Of a stretch of DNA of 6,732 nucleotides, positions 1 to 5,601 are shown piece by piece. The notes beneath the pieces were generated by a model, which worked only from the letters and a program-made list of their open reading frames with translations, was not told the origin of the DNA and searched no databases. How positions within the stretch are numbered: position 1 is the stretch's first letter; every line of letters starts with the position of its first letter. This DNA is from an uncultured Bacillota bacterium (GTDB taxonomy: Bacteria; Bacillota_I; Bacilli_A; RFN20; CAG-826): assembly GCA_946612055.1 (NCBI GenBank), contig CAMOEH010000020.1, forward strand, positions 1 to 6,732, in the 5' to 3' direction. Both the position numbers and the translations under genes were made by a program.

Positions 1-151
1 AATAGGGTTCGAAATCATATTCTTGACCCAAGATGCAAATATCGAGGTCCTCAGCGAATTTGATTTCGTATGTTGGCTGCGCTTTTTTGCACCCGCTTAA
101 AGAGGATAGAAGCAACGCAAGCCCGAGGAATATTTTTGCTTTTTTTGCCAT
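1..151 (-). CDS. Lipoprotein of unknown function, N-terminal fragment (runs off the left edge)
   Basis: Reading the minus strand from the ATG at 151-149 gives 50 codons that stay open to the window edge. Residues 1-21 form a lipoprotein signal peptide: MAKKAK, then a hydrophobic stretch, then a lipobox LSGC with the lipidated cysteine at residue 21. The mature start is KKAQPTYEIKFAEDLDICIL. The protein should therefore be anchored to the outer face of the membrane. The start is supported by a perfect AGGAGG at 163-168, eleven bases upstream, which overlaps the stop codon of the preceding hydrolase gene. It is the fifth gene of the transporter operon, so a role in binding or processing the same carbohydrate is likely by context only. 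Too little of the mature protein is visible to name a family; a surface glycan-binding protein or another glycosidase would both fit. Confidence 0.85.
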   Translation of the reverse strand, partial: MAKKAKIFLGLALLLSSLSGCKKAQPTYEIKFAEDLDICILGQEYDFEPY

Positions 152-162
152 AGTCTCGTTTG

Positions 163-168
163 CCTCCT
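163..168 (-). promoter_or_regulatory. Strong ribosome binding site of the third lipoprotein gene, overlapping the upstream stop
   Basis: The minus strand reads TAGGAGG, in which TAG (169-167) is the stop codon of the hydrolase gene and AGGAGG (168-163) is a full consensus Shine-Dalgarno. The spacer to the ATG at 151 is eleven bases. The overlap suggests that ribosomes terminating on the hydrolase can reinitiate on the next gene. This is the strongest Shine-Dalgarno in the window. Confidence 0.8.
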
Positions 169-2050
169 ATCGGTTAAATCGATCCAGTGTCGAAAAAGAA
201 GAGGAAGGATCGCGTTCCATTTTCTCTAATAGATCCAATAGATCCGTGCGGTTTTTTTCGAAGGCGACGCAATATTGGAGTTGCGTTTCAAAATCTTTAT
301 TCGCGCGAGTTATCGTTCCGTTAGCGATTTTATCGAAATAATGCCGGAGAATTTTGTCCGTATCGTAGGTTTTGCTGTAATCGGTGTTGATCTTTTCAAC
401 CGCGGCATTGAACAAATAGAGATATTCGTAATCTTCACTTCCCTCGCGAATCGATTCTAGGCGGATGGTTCCGATCGGTTCGTCAAGCCCATAATCGGCG
501 CCAGGATAAATCAAATAGCCATCGCCATTTGCCCTTTCGAAAGAGGCTGGATCGTTCCAAATGTCGCGGTCTTTGTATAAGCCGGTTTCCATGTTGATGC
601 ATTTTCTCCAGAAATTGACGCACCAATATAGATTCCCCGAAACGCCATAATCGTATTTCATCCAATGCATAACGCGGCTAGAGAGCAAATTGTCATCAAG
701 TTGGTAAGAAGGATAAGGATTCTCGGGATGAACGCAGTTATACCACCAGAAATCTTCGCCATTGACTCGGCCTGGATTGCTCCTTCTTTCTTCCATGATC
801 TCTTTGAAATTGTCGATTTGGAATGTGGAGATATAAGGGCACCACGTCTGGACGCCTCCCGTGACATCGTCGCCGATAAAGCCTTCGTTCATCGGCGAAG
901 TCGTGACGACGTTTCGGATCGCGATAAAACTCTTCTTCAATTCGGGATATTCATCGAGTTTCGATGCCAATTCGGCTTTGACGTTAACGATGATGTTGTC
1001 GATTTTCTTGATCCGGGCATGTTCGCTTTCATTATCACCTGGTTCGTCGGTGGCTCGCCAAGCGTAGATGTAGGCTTTGCGGAAAAGGTCGGTGTTGTCA
1101 CTCGAAGAAGCCAATTCGATATTTTTATCGATCAAGCGGGTTAGCAATTGTCGAAGATAAGCTTCATCTACGATATTCCCGAAAGTAGGATCGTTGACGT
1201 AAGAACAAGGCAAATTATAAGAAGGGACGATATCGGATTGGGCATATTTGACGACTTCACTAACCCATTCTTCAATATCCGGAGCGCGGTTAGCAAAACG
1301 ATAACTGCTCAAGGGCAAATCTCCGGGAGTAGCCCTTTTCTTGGCTAAGAACCAGTAATAATTTTCGAACGTCTTCTCCGTCAAAGGGATATGGATTCCC
1401 CGTTTGAAATAGTCATACCATAAACCGTAATAGACCATTTGGTGGGCTTCTTTGGTCATCTCTAAATCATAGATTTTCAAAGAGAAAGGAAGCAGAATCG
1501 AGGCTCCATCGATCGTGATTTTGATTTCCGCTTTGTAATTGCCTGGGTTTGCAGAAGCGGGAACATTGACGTTGAACCAAATGCCTTGGTTATCACCTTC
1601 ATACAAAACGTTTTCTTGCTTTTTGGTGTATTTGGCATAAGGAATCAAAGCATCGGGATAATAGCCCGTATACATCGGCGCGGTCGTCGGTTTTTCGACC
1701 GAAGGCGAGGTCGTTCTGATGTAGCGTTGCACAAGGATTTCGACATTTTCTTTGGAAAGGGTGTCGCCATCCTCATTAACGAAATCACTTACTTGGATAA
1801 AGAAGGATTTCGCGTCCTTGCTTGCTTGAATGATCAATTGGGCCGATTCCACTTCTCCCTTGACACAAGAAATGGAAAGGTCGCTTGTTGGAGAGGAAGG
1901 GGCTTCTTGATCCATCATGACGCTTAAGGTATTGGGGGCGGCCCAAAAGGCAAAGCCATCGAGATTTTGGCTTCCGCTCTTCTTTCCGCAACCAGAAAGC
2001 AAGAGGGCGAAGGCGCTGGCAATAACAAGTGCATTAATGGATCTTTTCAT
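167..2050 (-). CDS. DUF4091 / GH123-like surface glycosidase lipoprotein
   Basis: This 627-residue protein has a lipoprotein signal peptide with lipobox LSGC and cysteine 21, so it should be tethered outside the cell. Residues about 40-195 look like a beta-sandwich N-terminal domain, and about 205-550 match the DUF4091 (GH123 catalytic) pattern. Seen landmarks are YIYAWRATDEPGD at 327-339 with the adjacent acid pair D335-E336, FWWYNCVHPENPYP near 434-447, GNLYWCVNFW at 472-481, GDGYLIYPG at 509-517 and the family-typical RLESIREGSEDYEYLYL at 530-546. Characterised GH123 enzymes are beta-N-acetylgalactosaminidases using substrate-assisted catalysis with a neighbouring Asp-Glu pair; the visible DE fits that arrangement. 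Residues from about 550 on are a helical, charged tail. The gene starts 10 bases after the binding-protein gene, with a weak TAGGT site at 2059-2063 that includes that gene's stop. The fold family is fairly sure; substrate specificity is inferred and could be another amino sugar or glycan. Confidence 0.85.
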   Translation of the reverse strand: MKRSINALVIASAFALLLSGCGKKSGSQNLDGFAFWAAPNTLSVMMDQEAPSSPTSDLSISCVKGEVESAQLIIQASKDAKSFFIQVSDFVNEDGDTLSKENVEILVQRYIRTTSPSVEKPTTAPMYTGYYPDALIPYAKYTKKQENVLYEGDNQGIWFNVNVPASANPGNYKAEIKITIDGASILLPFSLKIYDLEMTKEAHQMVYYGLWYDYFKRGIHIPLTEKTFENYYWFLAKKRATPGDLPLSSYRFANRAPDIEEWVSEVVKYAQSDIVPSYNLPCSYVNDPTFGNIVDEAYLRQLLTRLIDKNIELASSSDNTDLFRKAYIYAWRATDEPGDNESEHARIKKIDNIIVNVKAELASKLDEYPELKKSFIAIRNVVTTSPMNEGFIGDDVTGGVQTWCPYISTFQIDNFKEIMEERRSNPGRVNGEDFWWYNCVHPENPYPSYQLDDNLLSSRVMHWMKYDYGVSGNLYWCVNFWRKCINMETGLYKDRDIWNDPASFERANGDGYLIYPGADYGLDEPIGTIRLESIREGSEDYEYLYLFNAAVEKINTDYSKTYDTDKILRHYFDKIANGTITRANKDFETQLQYCVAFEKNRTDLLDLLEKMERDPSSSFSTLDRFNR

Positions 2051-2058
2051 AATCGATT

Positions 2059-2063
2059 ACCTA
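2059..2063 (-). promoter_or_regulatory. Weak ribosome binding site of the GH123-like gene, overlapping the upstream stop
   Basis: The minus strand reads TAGGT. The TAG is the stop codon of the sugar-binding protein gene and its AG belongs to the AGG core, which lies nine bases before the ATG at 2050. The short match together with the stop overlap points to translation coupled to the upstream gene rather than strong independent initiation. Confidence 0.5.
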
Positions 2064-3662
2064 CGCTAGTTTTCCTTGAAGAATCGCCCATTTTTCCGTC
2101 GTCCAATAGGCGATATCGTCGTCATAATATTTCTGGGCCGTAATCGGCTCTTTGATACGGAAATTGATTTCCAATTGGTTGGAGGGATGGGCATTAAGCA
2201 GATTAACGCCTCCTTCACGGAAAAGACGGAAATTGTTTGGAATCGGAAGAGGGACGGCTTCGTGGATTTTGTTGTTGTAGAGATCAATCATCATCTTTGA
2301 GGTCGCGTTCAAGGAGCCGTATAAACTAGGATCTTTGGCTTGCAGATCGTATTGGTAGAACATGCAGGATCCACCGGTTTTTTTGACGAAGAGATTATTG
2401 GCTTTGTCGGTGGCTAGATAGGCTAAGAATCCTTTGGCCAAATCGACCTTTTTGCAAACATAAGGGATAGCCGCGGTATGGTAATTGCCGGTGCTATAGA
2501 CCATTTGGCGAGCTTCTACCACCGCCTTAAAGTCTTCTTCGCTGACTCCGGGATAAGAAGTCTCGTTGTTATCGATCGCCTTGATAACCGAAGCTAGCAT
2601 GGCGTCATCGTTGATCGTCGGCAAGCGTTCGATGATGGCGCTATTGACGGGAGAGCGCATCATACGGACGTCGGCAACGCTCTGGCCTTCTGCTTTGGCT
2701 TGGGCAATCAAATCGGACATTTCGTTATGGTACCAATCTCCGCACGCCATGAAAGCGCCTTTGCCTTGAAAGAAATTCTTCTGGGCGGTCATGTATTCGG
2801 TCGATTCGGCTTGTTGGAAGAGGTTATTGTAGGTCGTTTCGCCCTCTTTAAAATCGAGGAAGAGGTTTTCTAGGGCCTGCAAAGAGGTGAGCCTGCCGCG
2901 CTGCTTGAAGATATTGATGTTGCTAAAATCTCTCTCTTCATCCGACAATTTGCCATGCCAGAAATTGAGGTATTGGCCATATCCTTCGTATTGGGCCCAC
3001 CACGTGGGATATAAATAGGTCCAATAGCAGGATTCTGGTTTATTGCAGCCTTGGACAATCGAATAATGATCACTGCTTTCGAGGGTGATTTTCTTGCACG
3101 CGGCAACCAATTGATCGGTCGTCACGGGAACTTCGATGTCATATTGCTGCAAAAGGGCAGGGTTATACATGATGCCGTTATATCCGCCAGCCCAAGGCAA
3201 GGTGTAATAGGTCGTTTTGCCACCGCCATCGACGATCGCGTTAGCTTCTTTGGCGGAGGAGAGCATCTTTTCGCCAACGGTGATATTTTCGCCGAGGACT
3301 TTGGATTCATAGACATCATTCAATTCAGCGAAATAGGGCTTGCGATTGCCGCCCATCTTGCCAATTTCGACTTGGAGATTCATCCCGAAGTAGATATCGA
3401 ACATATTGGACAAACTTTCGATTTGCCCTTTGGCGTAGTCTTCTTCGGCGTTGATGGTTCTGAGTTTGATTTTGACGTTGCCAAATTTTTCTTTGACTAG
3501 CGGATCATTTTCAAAAGCTTCGCCGACGGCGCTAAGCCATTCGGTGCCGTATCCGCCTTTATAAAGGTAGACGTTAAGGGTGGTAGCATTCGAATTTGTT
3601 TTGCCACAAGATGCGAGCATTACGGCCGCTGCAAGCAAGGAAATCATTTTGTTGTTTTTCAT
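2061..3662 (-). CDS. Carbohydrate ABC transporter substrate-binding lipoprotein (family 1, large)
   Basis: This 533-residue extracellular solute-binding protein should capture a sugar or oligosaccharide at the cell surface and deliver it to the two downstream-acting permeases. The signal peptide MKNNKMISLL leads to a lipobox LASC with cysteine 19. The mature part begins with a beta strand, TTLNVYLYKGG. The stretch YTLPWAGGYNGIMYNPALL at about 153-171, followed by a region where such proteins usually carry a P-x-T-x-x-E/Q segment, is typical of family-1 sugar-binding proteins. It is rich in aromatic residues (YWTYLYPTWW at 213-222, YLNFWHG near 231), as expected for sugar stacking. It is roughly 100 residues longer than common 400-440 residue members, closer to the long binding proteins of Bacillota oligosaccharide systems. 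The start is supported by AGAGG seven bases upstream. The ligand cannot be read from the sequence; the neighbouring GH123-like gene suggests an amino-sugar glycan fragment. Confidence 0.92.
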   Translation of the reverse strand: MKNNKMISLLAAAVMLASCGKTNSNATTLNVYLYKGGYGTEWLSAVGEAFENDPLVKEKFGNVKIKLRTINAEEDYAKGQIESLSNMFDIYFGMNLQVEIGKMGGNRKPYFAELNDVYESKVLGENITVGEKMLSSAKEANAIVDGGGKTTYYTLPWAGGYNGIMYNPALLQQYDIEVPVTTDQLVAACKKITLESSDHYSIVQGCNKPESCYWTYLYPTWWAQYEGYGQYLNFWHGKLSDEERDFSNINIFKQRGRLTSLQALENLFLDFKEGETTYNNLFQQAESTEYMTAQKNFFQGKGAFMACGDWYHNEMSDLIAQAKAEGQSVADVRMMRSPVNSAIIERLPTINDDAMLASVIKAIDNNETSYPGVSEEDFKAVVEARQMVYSTGNYHTAAIPYVCKKVDLAKGFLAYLATDKANNLFVKKTGGSCMFYQYDLQAKDPSLYGSLNATSKMMIDLYNNKIHEAVPLPIPNNFRLFREGGVNLLNAHPSNQLEINFRIKEPITAQKYYDDDIAYWTTEKWAILQGKLA

Positions 3663-3669
3663 AGCAATA

Positions 3670-3674
3670 CCTCT
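3670..3674 (-). promoter_or_regulatory. Ribosome binding site of the sugar-binding protein gene
   Basis: The minus strand reads AGAGG followed by a seven-base spacer and the ATG at 3662. It lies in the 20-base gap after permease 2 and is embedded in a purine-rich run. Among the transporter genes this is the best ribosome site, consistent with the need to make more binding protein than permease. Confidence 0.7.
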
Positions 3675-3682
3675 TTTCTTTT

Positions 3683-4588
3683 TTATCCTTTCAATCCGCC
3701 AACGGATAAGTTGGTCATAATCTTGTCGGAGAAGATCGCGAAGACGGTGATGATGGGGATCATCGATAAGATGAGCTGAGCAAAATAAACTGGGGAGCTT
3801 TGCTTGATCAAATCGTTTTTCACGAAATATAGGCCCGCCGAGATCGTCGGGTAATCGGGCAAGAACAAGATGACGCTGCTATAGTCGTTCCAGGCACCAA
3901 TGGCCGACATAATCCCTAGCGTTAGCATTGGGGCCACCGCCATCGGGAGCATGATTTTGAAGAAAGCCGTGAAATGGTTGCCGCCATCGATGAAAACGGC
4001 CTCGGAATAGCTCCATGGCATGCTCTTGAAGAAAGCGTGAAGGATCAAGAAATTAAACCCAAAACCGCCAGCGCAGCTAAGGATTGGCTGCAATGGAGTG
4101 TTATAGATGCCTAAATCATAGGCCAAGCGGAAGCTCGCGCCCAAAGAGCCGACAATCGGAATCGTCATCGAGACAATGGCGATGGAGAAGATAATGTCCC
4201 TCCCGGGGAATTTGTATTTGGCCATGACATAACCCGTGCAAGCGGAGAAGAAAACGCCTTCAAGCGTGACGACGGCGACATACCAAATGGAATTACCTAG
4301 CATCCCGAAGAAGGTAACCTCGCCATAATTAAACATGGAGAAGGCCTTCCCATAATTGTCGAAGAGGAATTTCTTCGGCCAGGCAAAAGGCTTGGCTTCA
4401 GAGATATTGTCGAGATATTCCAATCCGCCTTTGAAGGAATTGATGAATAGCCAGACAATCGGTAGCACCAAGATTAGCGCATAAATGACAAACAAGAGGA
4501 AAGCGACGGTAAAGACGGCTTTCTCGCCAGCGCTACGCTTGGAAAGGATGCTACTATTGTTGGGATTGATTTTGCTTTCTTTCTTCAT
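3683..4588 (-). CDS. Carbohydrate ABC transporter permease 2 (MalG/UgpE/MsmG type)
   Basis: This 301-residue integral membrane protein pairs with permease 1 to form the translocation channel of a sugar importer. About six hydrophobic segments are visible, near residues 24-50, 92-120, 131-155, 165-190, 213-235 and 267-288. The cytoplasmic EAA loop that docks on the ATPase is at 196-215: SEAVFIDGG, then FFKIMLP. It deviates slightly from the EAAxxDGA consensus (EAVFIDGG). The C-terminus, SVGGLKG, is the usual ending of this second-permease class. The ATG at 4588 has GGAG nine bases upstream, inside the end of permease 1, and only three bases separate the two genes. No ATP-binding subunit gene is in the window, as is common for Bacillota sugar transporters that share an MsmK/MsmX-type ATPase. 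Confidence 0.93.
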   Translation of the reverse strand: MKKESKINPNNSSILSKRSAGEKAVFTVAFLLFVIYALILVLPIVWLFINSFKGGLEYLDNISEAKPFAWPKKFLFDNYGKAFSMFNYGEVTFFGMLGNSIWYVAVVTLEGVFFSACTGYVMAKYKFPGRDIIFSIAIVSMTIPIVGSLGASFRLAYDLGIYNTPLQPILSCAGGFGFNFLILHAFFKSMPWSYSEAVFIDGGNHFTAFFKIMLPMAVAPMLTLGIMSAIGAWNDYSSVILFLPDYPTISAGLYFVKNDLIKQSSPVYFAQLILSMIPIITVFAIFSDKIMTNLSVGGLKG

Positions 4589-4591
4589 AAA

Positions 4592-5530
4592 TCAATACTC
4601 CGTAGCCGAGAAGCGGTCTAATAATTTCCTAACGCCGAGAATCAAAGGAACAGCGATGGCGGTAAAGAATAGTCCCGCCGCCGCGACGATGCCATAATCC
4701 CCCGTCATACGAACGGTGTCATAAATCCAATACGAAATCGTCTGGTCTTTGAGGATGCCTTGGACGAGAAGCAATATCGGGCCGCTAGCCGTGAATATGC
4801 CCGTCATCAGCAAGACGATTTTGGTCGATATCGTCGGCCAAATCAGCGGAAGGATGATCTGGACCAATTCGCGGAAAGGGCCAAAGCCATCGAGCCTTGC
4901 GGCTTCCAAAACGTCCGTAGGAATGCGGCTCATTGCACTGGAGAAGATGAGCATATCGCCCCCTAAACCGAAAATAATCGTATAGACGATGATGGTGGCC
5001 GTTCTCACATATTCAGTCCCAAGCAGCCCTCTAGAGGGATAGGTTAGATGCAAGAAATTAAAGATGACGTTGACAGGTCCGCCAGGATTGACCATTTCCG
5101 CATAGACGGTCGTCAATACGGAGGCGGGAATAATGCAAGGGAGATAAAAAAGAATGCGGAAGATCTTGTGTCCGGGGACTTTTTTGTAAATGAAATAGGA
5201 AATAAACAGAGATAACGGCATGATGATGAAGAAGCTCGCCATAAAATAGGCGGCGGTATTGATGGCCGCGATCTTCAAATCGCCATTTTCGCTAGTCAAA
5301 GCCGAAAAGAAAGTAACGAAATTATCGAATGTCCATTCTTGGGTGTAAGCGTTTTGGAAGGCCAATAGGATCGAATCCAAATTGACGTAAAGCCAAAACA
5401 CAAGCCAGTTCACCACCGGGATAATCATCAAAGCGATGATGAAAATGATTTCCCCTTTCCTGGAACGACGGTAAAGTTTTGGGCTACGCCCACTCATGGA
5501 AGGGCTTAGCTTTCTTCCCAGTGCTTTCAT
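4592..5530 (-). CDS. Carbohydrate ABC transporter permease 1 (MalF/UgpA/MsmF type)
   Basis: This 312-residue membrane protein is the first gene of the operon and the partner of permease 2. A basic N-terminus (KLYRRSRKGE) precedes the first membrane segment at about 28-50; further segments lie near 86-113, 124-146, 173-197, 230-258 and 281-300. The EAA loop at 209-228 is a near-perfect family match: EAARLDGFGPF, then IILP. The gene ends in TGA, and the next gene begins three bases later in the same reading frame. The ATG at 5530 has no Shine-Dalgarno sequence and lies five bases after a TATAAT. The next in-frame ATG (residue 12, at 5497) also lacks a well-placed ribosome site, and either start keeps all the membrane segments. 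I keep 5530 but treat the start as moderately certain. Confidence 0.92.
   Translation of the reverse strand: MKALGRKLSPSMSGRSPKLYRRSRKGEIIFIIALMIIPVVNWLVFWLYVNLDSILLAFQNAYTQEWTFDNFVTFFSALTSENGDLKIAAINTAAYFMASFFIIMPLSLFISYFIYKKVPGHKIFRILFYLPCIIPASVLTTVYAEMVNPGGPVNVIFNFLHLTYPSRGLLGTEYVRTATIIVYTIIFGLGGDMLIFSSAMSRIPTDVLEAARLDGFGPFRELVQIILPLIWPTISTKIVLLMTGIFTASGPILLLVQGILKDQTISYWIYDTVRMTGDYGIVAAAGLFFTAIAVPLILGVRKLLDRFSATEY
4598..4602 (-). promoter_or_regulatory. Ribosome binding site of permease 2 inside the end of permease 1
   Basis: The minus strand reads CGGAG, nine bases before the ATG at 4588 and just upstream of the TGA stop of permease 1 (4594-4592). It argues for two separately initiated polypeptides rather than a fusion read through the TGA. 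Confidence 0.65.
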
Positions 5531-5535
5531 TTGAA

Positions 5536-5541
5536 ATTATA
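5536..5541 (-). promoter_or_regulatory. Candidate -10 box of the transporter operon
   Basis: The minus strand reads TATAAT exactly. At a 16-18 base spacing the -35 position has no good TTGACA match (TATTCC at 5559-5564 for 17 bases), as is common for activator-dependent promoters. The expected start of transcription, about seven bases downstream, coincides with the ATG at 5530, so the mRNA would be leaderless or nearly so. A chance match in AT-rich DNA cannot be excluded. Confidence 0.45.
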
Positions 5542-5576
5542 GTATTCTAAAAACAATGGGAATAAAATTATTGAAA

Positions 5577-5594
5577 CTGCAAATCTTATTGCAG
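5577..5594. repeat. Perfect inverted repeat CTGCAA-N6-TTGCAG, candidate operator
   Basis: Two perfect six-base arms (5577-5582 and 5589-5594) flank six bases in the divergent promoter region. The centre lies about 55 bases upstream of the predicted start of the transporter operon, where an activator would bind just upstream of RNA polymerase, and 16 bases before the regulator ATG, where binding would repress it. The same bases contain a 12-base-period direct repeat, TGCAAAT (5578-5584) and TGCAGAT (5590-5596), which also fits AraC-type half-sites. A protein-binding site is inferred; as RNA the repeat could form only a weak hairpin in the regulator's leader. Confidence 0.4.
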
Positions 5595-5601
5595 ATGCTG
5601 T

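Larger units (their letters stand above)
5531..5601. promoter_or_regulatory. Divergent promoter region between the transporter operon and the AraC-type regulator
   Basis: This 71-base, AT-rich gap holds the 5' ends of two opposed genes, so both promoters must lie in or near it. On the minus strand there is a perfect TATAAT and a second candidate, TAGAAT (5544-5549). On the plus strand TAAAAT at 5563-5568 could be the -10 element of the regulator, giving a leader of about 27 bases; its -35 is not convincing. TTGAAA occurs twice, at 5531-5536 and 5571-5576, 40 bases apart. AAATTAT also occurs twice, at 5534-5540 and 5565-5571. The candidate elements of the two directions interleave, so the promoters are probably co-regulated. 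Confidence 0.6.

Noticed and set aside
228..245. Tandem repeat of AATAGATCC near the end of the GH123-like gene.
   Set aside because: It encodes the repeated residues DLLDLL in a helical tail. Two copies of nine bases are within what coding sequence produces by chance or minor duplication.
665..1144. A 159-codon plus-strand frame opposite the GH123-like gene.
   Set aside because: It lies entirely inside a well-supported coding region and has no ribosome site or recognisable domain. It is explained by the codon pattern of the real gene.
3051..3500. A 149-codon plus-strand frame opposite the sugar-binding protein gene.
   Set aside because: It is antisense to a clear family member, with composition typical of a reverse-frame shadow (repeated I, F, G, D) and no start signals.
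5531..5576. TTGAAA at 5531-5536 as the -35 element of the regulator promoter.
   Set aside because: The nearest -10-like element on the plus strand (TAAAAT at 5563-5568) is 26 bases away, too far for a normal sigma-70-type spacing.
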